Below are positions 47,649 to 60,599 of a stretch of 64,000 nucleotides of DNA, piece by piece. The stretch covers positions 372,001 through 436,000 of the forward strand of contig JAVXUO010001186.1 in assembly GCA_033065855.1 (NCBI GenBank), read 5' to 3'. The stretch comes from Escallonia rubra. Lineage: Eukaryota; Streptophyta; Magnoliopsida; Escalloniales; Escalloniaceae. The notes under the pieces are model-generated. The model was not told the origin of the DNA and made no database searches. It saw nothing but the letters and a program-made list of their open reading frames with translations. The translations under genes and the position numbers were made by a program. Within the stretch, counting starts at the first letter, position 1. Each line of letters opens with the position of its first letter.

Positions 47649-47698
47649 AAAATTATCATCGAGTTGACTCTTGCAAGAGTCAACTCGATGATAATTTT
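47649..47698. repeat. Perfect 50-bp palindrome
   Basis: Two 25-bp arms with no spacer and no mismatch, reading AAAATTATCATCGAGTTGAC then inwards to CTTG/CAAG at the centre (47673/47674). The left arm continues the duplicated sequence on its left. The right arm directly abuts the CACTA-type sub-terminal repeats. Confidence 0.98.
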
Positions 47699-49060
47699 GC
47701 CAGCGGTCCCCTATCGCTGTTGTAGGCCGCACTGCGAAAGACTTATAGCAGCGGTCATATGTACTTACTGCAGCGGTCTCCCGCTACTATTTTAATTTCA
47801 AAATTTGCCTTCAAACTTATCTATAGCAGCGATCATGGCAACGACCGCGGTTACCGACTGCTGGCATCTGTAGCTTCCTAATTCGAATTTAAATGTATGG
47901 CAGCGGCTGAGTGCGCTGCTATAGTATTTTTACAATAATTGATTTATTTTCATTTTCATAATGTCCAATGTATGGGAGCGTACATTGACTGCTGCTAAAG
48001 GTATACAATTTCTTTTTTCATTATTTTTATTTGTTTGAATATAAAACGCGATTAAGGACCTATAAACGAAATCATCTAAGCTATAACAAAGTAATGTATC
48101 ACTTAACAAGCCGTAAAAATATTAAAGTCATACACCATAAAATGTCATTGCATAAAATATCGAATAGTCACGAACAAAAGGGTGGGGGTTAAAGACAAAA
48201 ACTTGTAGTAACCTTCCCACATCAAACTCTGCATCAATTTCACTAGAATCAAATTTTCTAAGACAAGGCCTACATATATAGCTCTTTCAAAAGATAAGAC
48301 GCAACGCAATTTGCAACATCAAGCGCTCCCATTGCTCGATCTATTTGCATTTGTCTCCACATTAACCTGGGACATAATCAAGCAACCGTTAGTGCGCTAT
48401 TCAGTTGACCCCCATGAAGTTTGTTCAACTTAGTCAGTAAAAATGAAAACAATAAGTTGCTCAAGTTGTATTTGCTTTGAGTCTTAGGACTCAAAGCCAA
48501 TACAAAAACATCTAAACATGTTCGATCTCTGGAAACAGGTTATGTTAATACCAAATTAATCTTTAATAACACGATAAATTCAGCTCTATTACAATTGCAT
48601 GCATAAATTAACTAATCTTATCCTTAGATATCATGAAGGCCAGGTTGTTTGCTGCAATCGCGATGAAGTTAGCATAAAGCTTCAACCTCCACTTGCCGTT
48701 TTACATCAAAAGGCTCACCCAATGTTTTCTAAACAAGCTTGTGGCTGAGAGACTAGGCTCATCCAATGTTTTCTAACCGATTTTCTAATTACCATGACCT
48801 TGTAGATACCCAAATGTACAGGTTTCAACAGTTATCTTCTCATGCAGCAAAGTTAATCTAAAAGATAATTTATGCAACTATTGGACACCGAAGTCAATCT
48901 AAAAGATATTTGAACACTTTCATGCTGTGGCCCCTCACTCATTCTTTTGATTGTATACCTGAGAACTAGAACCGGTGGCTGTTATAGAACAGTTCCCTGT
49001 AAGTCGATCAAGTGCTTCTTGCATTTTTGTCATTTGTGCCTTCATTTCACGAGATCATGA
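47699..49060 (-). mobile_element. CACTA remnant (TATAGCAGCGG family)
   Basis: 47699-47990 holds repeated TATAGCAGCGGTC, AGCAGCGATC and GCGCTGCTATAG words in both orientations, the sub-terminal pattern of another CACTA family. The CACTA terminus itself is missing where the palindrome lies. Two minus-strand exon-like blocks follow, so the element would point left. The right limit is unknown. Confidence 0.55.
48270..49052 (-). pseudogene. Exon-like remnants of a CACTA second gene
   Basis: Minus-strand block 49052-48935 reads REMKAQMTKMQEALDRLTG, then ends QVYNQKNE and a stop. A Met/Leu-spaced helix like this is common at the C terminus of CACTA second-gene proteins. A downstream block 48368-48270 reads RLMWRQMQIDRAMGALDVAN then CVASYLLKELYM and a stop, directly after a TCCCAG acceptor-like site. 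I do not recognise a specific protein in the second block. Neither block has a full gene around it. Confidence 0.35.
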
Positions 49061-51092
49061 AACATAATTTATCTATAAACGCCAAAATATGCAAATAAGG
49101 ATCTTGTCAAGCATGATATCAACAATTACAAGTGATGAAATTACTAGTGATGAAATGATTAGATGTGCTAAGTTAAAGAGTTGGTCGAGTATTTGGTCAC
49201 CAACGTGGCTGAATGGAGAATCTTTGTTTTGATCTCCCCTCTGCTTTCTTATAGCTTAAGCAAGGAGAACCAAAACTTCAACTGCAATTTGTTCAAAGAC
49301 AAGCTAATCTGGAATGGATGACATATAGTATAAATTCAAAAAGAATTAGACGTGTGTAATTTGAAATTCTAGAGGAAAACCTTAACAGTTAACTAATATT
49401 CAACTCTCTGCGCATTATTGTGATTGCAATCATAAGCAACATCTGAGTTTTTGGTACATTTATAAGCGCCATTATTTTTCGGCTATGTTCATTAACTCAC
49501 CTCAATTTCCAAATAGCCGATACCCGTATTATCCTCCTCAAGGATGAATCGTCTGAAGCAATTGACACACTGGTAGAAGAATTATTTCCATAATTTACCA
49601 TACAGTTGTCTGCAATTAAAATGCCTATTAAGGACTCAACAATGCCAATGAATAAAGAAAAAAGCCTGACTGACTGAAAACTCGTCACATGCTACCATGA
49701 TAATTAGCTGCCTAGGTCAACTATTCATGGAGATAGAGATTACTTCTTAGGCTGCGTAACTCTTCTTTAGCATGCTTTTCAAAGGGATACAATATTAATT
49801 CTCATCTCTACATGATGTTTAGTGAAAATGCATATGACAAGAATAATAGTCTAACAGTCCAAATCAAGGGAGTGACATGAAGGAGCGGTATGCGACATGA
49901 TCTTAGGACACGTAAGCGGCATTTAATGAGGATAAATCTGAGCTTAAGAAAGCAGTTAGGCTAAACAACACAACTTTGGGCATGCTTTTTGAATGTTGTT
50001 CTCCACTAATCTTTCAAAGACATGTATAATATGTATATATGTTGTGGGGATAATGGGAAGAAGGGTAAAGTCAAAACACAAACTATTCAAACTAAAAGAT
50101 GCCTAAAAGGAAAACATGCCATCAAATGTAAAACACAGGGCTACATGGTTTGTCTCAAGCATCCATCCATGTACTTTCTTTTTCTTTTTATTTCCCTTGG
50201 TCCAGTGGTGGAGGTAGGAGTTTTGTTTGAGGTGGGCACTTTACAAACAGATTTATCAAAATTTTATTGTCATCAAATATTAATGCCATTAACCTAGGCA
50301 AAGATTAGGGCAAAAGAAAAAAAAATGAAAAATGGTAGGAAAAAAATATAAACGCCTAGGATGAAAACTCTGTAAATGGCGACCTAGGAAAAAGTTAGGG
50401 CAAGAAAATTTCTAAGTCCTATCAATAACCTATGGGATATCAGCCAGCATCTGTTTAAATATCTTCGTAGCTGGACTCTCCTCATGATTTAAGACTATCT
50501 TTCATTCTCCAAATGTTTCTTGTAAGCTGCCCTCTGAGATACCGGAATTATAATCTTTTTGAGTTCCTCCACCTAAAAATCCGGTCGTTTGTCCACTTTT
50601 TATTTGTCTTTATTACCCTGCCTGTCCAACTGACCTTCGAGATAAGCATCCAGTTCCGAGTAGCTTTGATAGTTGGATTCCCTCGCGGTGGTTTCTCTTT
50701 TAGGAGCAAAGCGGGATGTCATTGGGGCTTGGCCATGAGTAAAGACCGGGAACCAATCCAAGAGTGACTCCTCTAAGTAACCCGAACTTCATCCGCAGTC
50801 TGAGGACGACGAAAACTTTGTATTATGCTCTGAGAAAACCTGTCAGACTCAGACATCTTCGGGCCCAACCTGATAGCAACACGAGCTTCCTCCTTGGCTT
50901 GCTCCAAAGATTTTCTCTCACAAGCGCTCGGGAAGTCCCAATCCAGCTCTGCCCTTAGCTTGCTTTTTAGAGCTAATAGTTTTTCTTGTACACGAATCCG
51001 AAGCCAACAGATGTATCCGTTAGGCAACATAGGAGTAACATGTTCAATATTAGTAATGAAAGGTTTTTACTCAATGAAACTATAGGTATAAG
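49061..51092. other. No recognised gene
   Basis: Mostly AT-rich, unrecognised sequence. CAGTGGTGGAGGTAGGAG at 50203 resembles a hAT terminus like that at 31185, but no partner was found. A minus-strand frame at 51030-50773 (85 codons; helical, charged KLRAELDWDFPSACERKSLE) stands out by amino-acid composition, but I recognise no family and it lacks an obvious gene context. Confidence 0.35.
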
Positions 51093-51350
51093 CACTACAA
51101 AAAAAAGGGGTTTCGACGACGCTTATTTTTTGACGCTTAAAAAAATATCACAAATTAGCTATAATTTACGTCACTTCTACCATAACGTCGGATAATTTAC
51201 GACACAAATTTTTATGTGTCACAAAGTTTTCGACGTTTTAGTACATGCCATTTCTTGAGCGTCTTTTTACCCTTTTGCGACACTAATAAAACATCATTTA
51301 TTAACATGCTGCTTATTAGGGACGCTTAAGAGAAATGTCGTAACTCTTGG
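51093..51350 (+). repeat. CACTA left TIR and sub-terminal repeats (second CACTA family)
   Basis: CACTACAAAAAAAAGGGG terminus followed by GACGCTTA, TTACGTCAC, AACGTCGG and TGTCACAAA words in both orientations. No TTTGTAGTG right end was found in the window. The element may include some of the sequence up to about 60 kb, but its sub-terminal words differ from those at 60330-60565, so they may belong to different elements. Confidence 0.7.
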
Positions 51351-52569
51351 ATGTTAAACGACATTGTTTGGCCATTTCAGGGGGGGGGGTGGGGGGGGAA
51401 TAATGGCGCCGATATTTTTGTGCTACACTGTTCATCTTCTCCAAAAATCCCGCGAGAATCAGCCTCCCTCTCTCAGTTGCTCGATCTGCCAAATAGCCTC
51501 CCTCCCCAAAACTTGCCAAACAGTCTCTCTCTCTCACACACGCCAACAATCGGCCATGCATGAAGACCGAAAATCAGCCTTCCTCAGGTACGTATTCTCC
51601 CTCCCTCTCTCAATCTCTTCATCTTGTAAACCCTAGTTATTCTAATTGAATGTTCTTGGAGTTTAAAAATTAACAAGCAAAGAGGGCAGGGGTAAACATC
51701 CGTGACTACACATGAAATACTTTATCTCTTCTTCTCTAATTTCTTCCTCTTTCATTACAACACACAATACGACACACAGTTGTGGGTAATGGTACACACA
51801 CAGGCCTATCGGGGCCTATTACCGGATAGCAAACTTGATGGTGAGAGATCGAATTTGAAGGATTCGATTGGGTTATTTAAGTTAGACGATTGGGGAGATG
51901 AAGGGATCGCTTGCTCTGTTCCGGTGGTACGCGTAGAGGTGGAATTGTCGGGTGTGGGCGATGGAGGAGCCAGTGTGATCACGTTTGTGGATAGCTTGCA
52001 TATTGGCGCAGTGAAAGGCAGGGCAGGAAAATTAATGAATTGACTTGTATGCAACTAGAAGCATAAATATTATAGCAACAAAGCTAGGTAACTCACTCTC
52101 ACATTGGTTCTGATGTGAGGAATTAGTACTACTTTGTTTTCTTGTATTTGGTGAATTTGTGTCAGCGACTCTGGAAGGTGGAAATTTGTGGCATACGGTA
52201 CATTTGAAGTGTATTTTGTGGTCCTGGCAGTGTCATATTGTTTAGGTCTTGTTTTGGGCTCACGGTCGAGTTATCAGCAATTGAAAATATGTACTCCATT
52301 ATGCAAAAGCGAAATGCATGTGATCCATAGTCCCAACTGCAAACTTGTTTGCTATTTTAAGATGTACTTTGTTTTCTTTTCCTTTCGTCAATCGACTATG
52401 AAAGTTACATATTTATTGCATCTAGGAAGGAAAGTAATGGTAGTGTTGGATGAAATTTTGGTATCTGAAGCGTACGTAAAAGTGTCGGTGTCATGTTACT
52501 TTTGGTGCGCCTGATTCATCGTGTGGTTACATACAAGTGTAACTAAGATGCATGTTCAGGTTTGGCTCT
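51351..52569 (+). other. Possible leader exon and intronic sequence
   Basis: A G-tract (51380-51400) precedes a CT-rich exon-like stretch ending CCTCAGGTACG (about 51585), a good splice donor. This suits a transposon leader. Later frames (51702-52043, 52188-52514) show no known domain. Confidence 0.35.
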
Positions 52570-52578
52570 TGTTTATTA

Positions 52579-53742
52579 GGGTTAATTTTACGCTACACCC
52601 TATACTTAGGGGTCAGTTGCACCCAGCACCCCATGGTTCTAAAATTGGCACCCAGCACCAAAAATTTTAAAAACTTGGTACCAAGCGCCAGATGACGGTC
52701 AAGAGGCACTTTGACCACACGTCTGTTAGTTTTTAAGGGGCAAATGCGTCTTTTTGATTGTCAATTCTCTTGCCCTATAAACACATCAGAATCCCTAATT
52801 CCCATCTTCCCCAAATCCATCCCCAAACCTGTAATAGAACACCCTCGATTCCATTGATCCCCAAATCTCACCACTCCCATACACAAAATCACAGACAGAC
52901 AGAAATTGACTTAGTATCTACGATGGGCGAAGGTGATTGGGGCGTGTTGGACGACGACGGCTAACCTGGATGTGGCGATGGCCTCGTGGTTGAAGTCTAA
53001 GCCCAAGAATGGATAAGGTGGGTTCGGTGATAGATGCAAGCTGTGGGGTTGGTAGATTGCGCAGGGTGTGGGTCAATGGGGGTAGTGAGGCTATGAGTGC
53101 AGTGATAGATAATGGGTTTGAGGTTGCGGTGGTGATTTGGGACTGGGGTGATTGTGCGGTGGTGATTGTAATGGTGTGGTGACAGTTACAGGTTTATGGG
53201 TGCGGCGGTTTGAGCAGGTTTTGGGTCAATGGGGTGGTGAGGCTGTGAGTGCAGTGATAGATTATGGGATTGAGGTTATGAGTGCGGTGGTGATCTGGAA
53301 CTGGGGTGGTTGTGCGGTGGTGATTGTGATGGCGTGGTGACAGTTGCAGGTTTATGGGTGCGGCGGTTTGAGCAGGTTTTGGGTCAATGGTGCGGTGGGC
53401 TGTGAAGGAGTGTGGCGTACTCGATGGTGGGAGGAACAGTCGGACGCCAGAGACGATCGCGACGAGGTGGGTTATTGGTGCTGATGGTGGTGCGCAGTGG
53501 TTGGGGGCACTGAGAGAAACAGAAGAGAAACAGACCAATTTGGAGCTGACTAGGATTTCATGGATGAAAAGACCATTTTGCCCTTAAAAATTTAACAGAC
53601 GTCTGGTCAAAGGCCATTTTGACCGTCAATTGGTGCTAGCTACCAAGTTTTTTAAATTTTTGGTGCTGGGTGCCAATTTTAGAACCATTGGGTGCTGGGT
53701 GCAACTGACCCCTAAGTATAGGGTGTAGCGTAAAATTAATCC
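52579..53742. mobile_element. Mutator-like element with ~180-bp TIRs
   Basis: Inverted termini starting GGGTTAATTTTACGCTACAC (left) and GGATTAATTTTACGCTACAC (right, other strand) match for roughly 180 bases with few changes. They are flanked by the perfect 9-bp duplication TGTTTATTA (52570-52578 and 53743-53751). The interior holds a short frame starting MGEGDWGVLDDDG and GC-rich tandem repeats of about 150-180 bp (53040-53400; GGTGCGGCGGTTTGAGCAGG words). No transposase is present. The interior may be captured genomic sequence, source unknown. Confidence 0.93.
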
Positions 53743-53751
53743 TGTTTATTA

Positions 53752-56700
53752 GGCTTGTGATTGGAGTTAATCGGTCAAGGTCACAGCCACTATCATAGTT
53801 CACATGGTTCTAACATTAAAAGAAACATCCTGCTTATCGAGTATGGACCATTCAGAAGGATGTTTGCATGTGGTGCGATCACTGAGTGCTACATGCATAA
53901 TATTAGGGGTCAAATAAGGTGGTTCCATGGCAAGTAGAGGAGAGACGCTTATGGAACTGTTGTGGGCCACTAGGAATATAAGTTCAAGAATGGTTGATTA
54001 GCAATTGCAAGAGCAATCATTGACATTGAGGTTTGCATGTGGTTTCTTTACTAGCTTTCTGGTGGTAGCCTTAAATTGTTCCGAGGAAGAAATTGTACCT
54101 GGAGATGTTCAGGACAGCCGAAACTCATCTACTTTTTGTAAATACAAAGATATTTACCTTGTTAGAAACTTGGTTCCACTAGCCAAAACAATACGTTGGA
54201 ACCAGCTTTTGATCTTCTGGTTCTTTGCTACATATTTCTCGGATACAACAATAAGATTTCTGCTTAGTTTGATAACATACACAGAGGAAGTAAATCATAC
54301 GTGCTCCTACATGCACGAACAAACATGAGTGACCTGATTGCATATGTTAGACTTGCTGTTTGAATATCATGTGGCATTCGCGTATGCTTCCACTGAATTT
54401 TCTTTCCCCATAGATTTGCTCATTACAAGAAATTTGCCCAATTCAAGTTCAATCCAAAATAATTTGCTCATTGCAAACATGATTTGCTATTTTTTCTTGT
54501 GCATTTTTGTAAAACAGCTATTGAACATGAGGAGATCAATTTTCTGGTGCTGTTAATTACATCTTTTCCGCTATGCATGTGGCCATGGTGTATCATATAC
54601 AAATCTAGTTTATGTAGCAAAAAAAAAAAAAAGATTTAAGTTTCCTTGATTTGCTTTTCGTGGCCTTACATGCATCTCTCTCTCTCTGGACATCGTTATT
54701 GGAACTCCTACTCGCTTGAAGGACTTGATTGAAATAGGGGTTTGCATTCTAAAGGAGGTTTCTTTAGTGGTAAGTATATGATATCCTTTTCTATTGTGTC
54801 ATGCTAGGGGGCTATTGTGCGGTCATTTTGCTAATAATAGTCCCTCTATGTTTGTTTTCTGTAACTTGATGACCACGGAAAATACATGTGTTTTTCAACT
54901 GTGAAGTTTATTTTGCAACTATTATCAATTGTACTGACTGGGAGTATTTCACTTCTGTGGAAAGGCTCTTTTCCTGACGGAGGAGGTCATTTAGAAATAG
55001 GTTTGTGATGGTGAGCACAATTAAAGTCTTGGTTCATGGTAAATTTAATGGAGTAGGAAATTGTTTACATGTGGTAGTACGTTGTTGGAGTTGGTTCATG
55101 AGGAAGCTCAACCCTAATAATCATTCCTCCCATCTCTCTCTTTCTCTCAAACATCCAAATCTGGCTTCATATCTCATTGTTTTAGGCGCCAATGTGAGGG
55201 TTTAATCTAGATGCTTGTTTATCTGTGTTGTTGTAAGAATGGGGGTGTACTACGGTTGTCTTGATGCAAGAAACTATTCTTATAATGGTTTATGTATGTT
55301 GTTAATGTTGATATTGTGATCATACTACAAATGTAATTCATACTACGTTGTAAGAAAGTATGCCTCAGACATTTTGTCCAAGTTACAACAATATGTTTTT
55401 CTTTTCGTCTTTCTATTGCAAAATTTTCATGTTTTCCAATTAATGTTCTTGTGGATAAGAGAGAAAAAGTTATATCCACCTAAGCACTATGGCCCAAAAT
55501 TCCCAAGCCTAAATCCTCTTTAGTTTAGAGGTTTGCTGAACTTGTATCCATAATTTTTAGACATCCACAAGCAAGCTAGTAATAGTAAGTATATGAAATA
55601 ACTTCGCGAGGCAATGTATTAGACCATTACTGAAATGCAGTTCCTATTTAGTGCATATATGTACTCAAGTAGCCCGCAACACATTGCTATAAGTAGTTGT
55701 ACAATACTATGAACTTATAGATGCTACATAAGGCCACGGAAAAAAGCTAAGCTGGAGTGAAATCGTGAACCTTTGGAAACAGTACAAGGCAATTCTTAGC
55801 TGCTGCAGAACTCCAATAATGGTAGATGGACTTGACACAAAGAATTGGCTTACGATACTAGTGGTAAATGGCCTAATCATAGCAGATTTTATTAGTCTGT
55901 ACATGATACTTTAAAACATGCACCCCACTATATCGATGTTGTTTGACGCTACACTCACATGTCAGTGCTCTGCCTGCTTGTCCAGTTTTTGCTTATGCGA
56001 TCCTATTGATAATAGAAATATTTTCTTTGAAATAGCTATTTACCGATGGATTCTTATTGATCTTACTTCTAGCTGCAACTTGATTGTGATGCCTTATAAG
56101 GTCAACTATATATGGCAGCTTAGTATATTTGTTATGTTTGGATTTAACACACTATCGTGCACAGAACTTGCTATGAGTGCAATACAAATTTGATGATAGA
56201 TCACACTAAGAAAATTCTTCCATAATGTTAATGGGTTGGACAGGTTATCTAGTCGGGTATGCCCCGTGATATGTCTAAATGCTAATTACTGAAAAAGATA
56301 GATTGAGAAACACCAATGGGTTCCCAATGTCTAAATGCTAATTATTGGAAAAGATAGATTGGCTAAGTACAACTGTTATCTTTATAAATGAAGCTTTAGA
56401 TTATATTAGTACATTTGGTGAGTTGTTTGTGGAGCTGAATTTAGCACAAGTATGGCCAGGCCAATGTTCCTGTTTTTCTATCTATGCAATGGTTGGTACC
56501 ACCTTTATGCATTAGGGCGGGCAGTACTTGTTGCATGTATCAATGTGTTTGTATGTTTTACATCATTGCCTAAAGAACTTATGCATTGTAGCAAGCTGCA
56601 CCACATCAGGTTGAACCTGTTTGTTCCCTTTTATACTTTCGATTTTTGTTTTTGTCTTTTCTTTCTTGGGTTTTGGAAGGCCAATTATATGTTCAGATTT

Positions 56701-57371
56701 TGCTGAAACTTATCACACTACTATGTTCGGTAACATTTCTTAGCAATGGAATTCGATAAGGCATGTACTTTGTCAACTGTAGGGATTTTGTTAGATGTTT
56801 TTTTGTAGAACTTTGGCAAACTAAATATATTTCTGGTCTTTAACTAACATACAAGGAACCTAATTGCAGATCTTTAGTTGATGCAAAGTGTGCTATATGC
56901 AAAGCTTCGGATGAGACCATCTGATACCGTAGTTGTTAATTGTAAGTTTTTGTTGTTCTCTTTTTCCTTTTTTGTTTGTACTTAATTAGAAGTTTATCAG
57001 CATTCAACCCTCTTATGTTTTGTCGTCGATCTTAATTAGAAGTTTATCAATATTTAACGTTTTAATTAGAAGTCTATTCCACATGAAGTACCAAAATGCC
57101 TGCTACCAATAGATTTCCCTAGGGAATAACAAGCATATCATTAAACCCAACAATAGAAGCAACAATAAAATATGCACTCTTACTTCTAAGGATAATTAAC
57201 CCACAGGTCATGAAAACCTATTTTTTCTACTACTTCTCATGCCATGATGATCAAAAGAGTAAACTGAACTTCATTAAAATAGGTTAACTAAATGGATAAG
57301 CCATAATAATTTATGTGATGTAAGGATATAATTCTTTTGTTTATATGTACACTCTCAGGCTCAAAGTCAAT
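53752..57371. other. No recognised gene
   Basis: AT-rich sequence with a few short frames (54005-54328, 55918-56193, 56452-56706) that lack recognisable domains. CTGGTATTTC-like and TTTCAG words could be splice sites of a transposon leader, since a 3' splice site (CTCTCAG, about 57353-57359) directly precedes the next transposase exon. I see no other structure. Confidence 0.35.
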
Positions 57372-60013
57372 ATGGATAACAGTTGGATTAATATACGAAA
57401 TCGATTGGATCATTTGTATGAGAAAGAGGCTAATGATTTTGTTGAGTTTGCCTCCAAGGATATACCTAATGCTACAGAGATACTATGCCCATGCACGAAA
57501 TGCCATAACATGAGATTCGTGAAGAAAGTAGATGTGGCAGAACATATTGTGGTCGATGGTTTTCTAGAAAGCTATACACATTGGATTTTCCATGGCGAAT
57601 CATCGTTGACTTCAAGTTCTATTCCTGAACCAGCCGTGGGTGACAGAACACAAGAAATGATACACGATGCTTTTGGTGTCCCTATGTTTAATCAGCTAGA
57701 TAGGGTAGGTAGTGAGGGAGGAAATGAAGATGGTGATAGCGTAGATGATACAACTAAGATGTTCTTCAATCTCGTAAAGGAAGCTGAAAAAGAGTTGTAT
57801 CCGGGTTGTAAAAAGTATTCAACACTCTCGTTCTTGATTCTACTGTTGAATATAAAGTGTCTCAGTGCAATGAGTGACAAGGTATTTACAATGTTGCTTA
57901 AGTTATTGAAAGATGCATTCCCTAGAGGCGAAACATTACCGAAGTCATTTTACAAAGTTCGAAAGATAATTGGGAATTTAAGGCTTGATTATAAGAAGAT
58001 ACATGCATGCCCCAATGACTGTATGATATACTGAAAAGATACATCTTATGAGCGCGAGGGTATACATTGTCATACCCCAAGATGCAAATAGTCAAAGGCT
58101 ATATATAACAAATAATGATGATGAAGTTAAGGAAATGAAGATGTCCGCAAAGGTAGTGGGGTACTTCCATTTGATACCAAGACTTCAGAGGTACTTCGTG
58201 TCACCAAAGACAACATCTCTTATGAGAGATCATGCGGATAAGCATACTGATGATGCTGATTCTCGTGCTTGGAAACATTTTGATAAACTTCATCCATATT
58301 TTGCGAGTGATCCACGCAATGTAAAACTTGGGTTATCTTCGGATGAATTTAACCCGTTCATGAGTATGAATGTAGCTCACAGCACATGGCCAGTAATTTT
58401 GATTCCATATAACTTGCCTCCTTGGAAGTGCGTGAAACAAAAATACATGACAATGTCCCTTCTAGTAGATCTAATAGATGGTCCTCAGGGACCAAGTAAT
58501 GACATAGATGTGTAGTTACGTCATTTGGTTGACGAGCTCAAGGAATTATATATGGATTGGTTTAGACATGAATAATGCAGCTAGTAATCGAATGTTTAAG
58601 ATGCACTCTTCAATGACATGGAAAATAAGTGATTTCCAAAATATGTGATCTTGTCGTGATATAGCATGAAATGGAATTGGCTTGTCCTTCATGTCACAAG
58701 TATATGAAGTCTCGTCGTCTGTGTCATGGAAAAAAAAGAGTGCCATGCGACACATCGTAGATGTTTGGATCAGGGGCATAAGTTTCGAAAAGATAAAGTT
58801 TCTTTTGATGGTATAGTTGAATTAGATCCAAAAGCCAATTCCATTATCCGGAGCTGGGTAAGTGTAAAGCTCAAGAAAGTAAGAAGAGGAAAAGAGACAA
58901 CGGTGAGGACAACAGTGAGGACAACAGTGAGGCACATAATTGGAAAAAGCTAAGTATATTCTTTGAGCTCTCTCATTAGAAGGACAATTTGCTACGCTAC
59001 AATCTTGATGTGATGCATATTGAGAAAAATGTATGTGATAACATACTGTGGGCGTTGTTGAATATTGATGGCAGCGGAAAGGACAATTTAAATGCTTGCA
59101 ATGATATAAAGGAAATGGGTATTCGAAAGGCACTGCATCCTCAACAACGGGCTGGTGGCAAATTTTATTTGCTACCATCATCTTTCACATTGGACAACAA
59201 GAACAAATATGATATGCTGAAAGTTTTGAAGCAGGTTAAAGTTCCAGATGGTTATGCTTCGAATATATCACGACGTGTCAATCTTCAAAAAAAGAAGTAT
59301 TTCGAGACTCAAAAGTCATGACAACCACATCCTAATTCAACAGCTACTTCCTATCTCCTTGCGAAGCGTGTTGCCAGAAAACTAGTGAAACCTTTGATTG
59401 TGCTAAGCAATTATTTTAGGCAAATTTCCTCAAAAGTCATGCATGTTGATGAATTTAATCGTATTCAATAACGTATTGCGCTTACACTTTGCCACCTTGA
59501 TAGGATATTTCCCCCATCATGTTTCGATATCCTGGAGCATTTGNTTATTCATTTAGCCGAAGAAGCTTTGATAGGTGGACCACCACAGTATCATTGGATG
59601 TACCCCATTGAGAGGTGTGTTACTGCTTCCAAATTTAGTTTTGCGTTATTTGTTAGTTATGGCCCACGTGTGATAACTTTCTTGTAGAGATTTCTTTTTT
59701 CATTTGGCATTATACGTACCTTTTCACTCACAAGGGCTATGTAAGAACTCAAAGCCGTCCAGAGGGCTCAATTGTGAAAGGATATTGGTTAGGAGAATGC
59801 ATCACATTTTGCTCAAGGTATCTAAATGACGATGTTGAGGCAAAATTGAATCAACCAGTTAGGCTTGATGATGGCGGAGACAGTTCCATCAATTCAGTAA
59901 GAGGTCGCCCGTTAGGGGTATTAGGGGGATTTGTACTTGATGACATTTCATATGCACAAGCACATCGATATGTTTTTGTTAATTCTGATGCAATAACTCA
60001 ATATTGGTGGTGA
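57372..60013 (+). pseudogene. Second TNP2-like CACTA transposase gene (decayed)
   Basis: Starts MDNSWINIRNRLDHLYEKEA, the usual transposase-associated start, with a zinc-type CPCTKCHNMRF. The TNP2 core blocks follow: LIPRLQRYFVSPKTTSLM, WKHFDKLHPYFA, NVKLGLSSDEFNPF, WPVILIPYNLPPWKC, then LRHLVDELKELY after a stop, YNLDVMHIEKNVCDNILW, VPDGYASNISRRVN, IFPPSCFDILEHL and ECITFCSRYLNDDVE, ending at 60013. Stops fall at 58032-58034 and 58513-58515, among others. The segment 58560-58980 is scrambled relative to the family, including a GTGAGGACAACA triplicate near 58900, and 59320-59460 has further frame changes. About six or more breaks in all. One base at 59544 is N. The ATG at 57372 is preferred over the one at 57345 because family proteins begin MDxSWI. 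Confidence 0.85.
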
Positions 60014-60329
60014 CAATCTAACATGAATACGGTTATTTTCTCTATGTACGCCTGGTTTTGTAACTCAATATATTAATTTATGCTGTGAACATCATGCATC
60101 CATTAGAAGGAGTAATCATTGACTTCACCACATGATGTCAATAAAGTTTATAATGAGAGTTTCCAATATGGTTTAGAAATCATGTAAGTAACATCAGTGC
60201 AGTAAGCCTGAAACTTTTTACACCATAAAAAATAGGTCCAAAAGCTATACGAGGAAGGTGATGAGGCATTATCTAAAGAACTTATATCATTGGTGATGGG
60301 TCCTCTAAAGTAGGCAGAGAAATGTACAT

Positions 60330-60565
60330 GATATGACAATTGCCGACAGAGTTTCTGTCGTCAATTTTATTTTCCCTATTTTAATTTATTTTCTTTTTTT
60401 GGTAATAATTTATTACCCAAAATATTTAGCAACAAAATTCTGTCACTAAACGTTCGTCGTATAAAACTTTAGCGACATAAATTGCATTGCAAAAACTTGT
60501 TCCTTTAAAATAGTTAGACTTTTAGCGACAGAATAAAGTCGATCTGTCGCTAAAAGTCAAACTAA
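60330..60565. repeat. CACTA sub-terminal repeats (TTAGCGACAGAAT type)
   Basis: Words such as GCCGACAGAGTTTCTGTCG, TTTAGCGACATAAATT, TTTTAGCGACAGAATAAAG and CTGTCGCTAAAAG in both orientations. They resemble those of the 10.5-27 kb element more than those at 51.1 kb. No TIR follows. Confidence 0.7.
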
Positions 60566-60599
60566 TTTCAAATTTTTAATACCTAAACATGTAATCACA

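Noticed and set aside
53040-53590. Host gene inside the second Mutator-like element
   Set aside because: Frames are made of GC-rich tandem repeats and show no family motif; capture is possible but unproven.
51093-60565. One complete CACTA element from 51.1 to 60.6 kb
   Set aside because: No right terminus was found, and the sub-terminal words at the two sides differ, so a single element is not supported.
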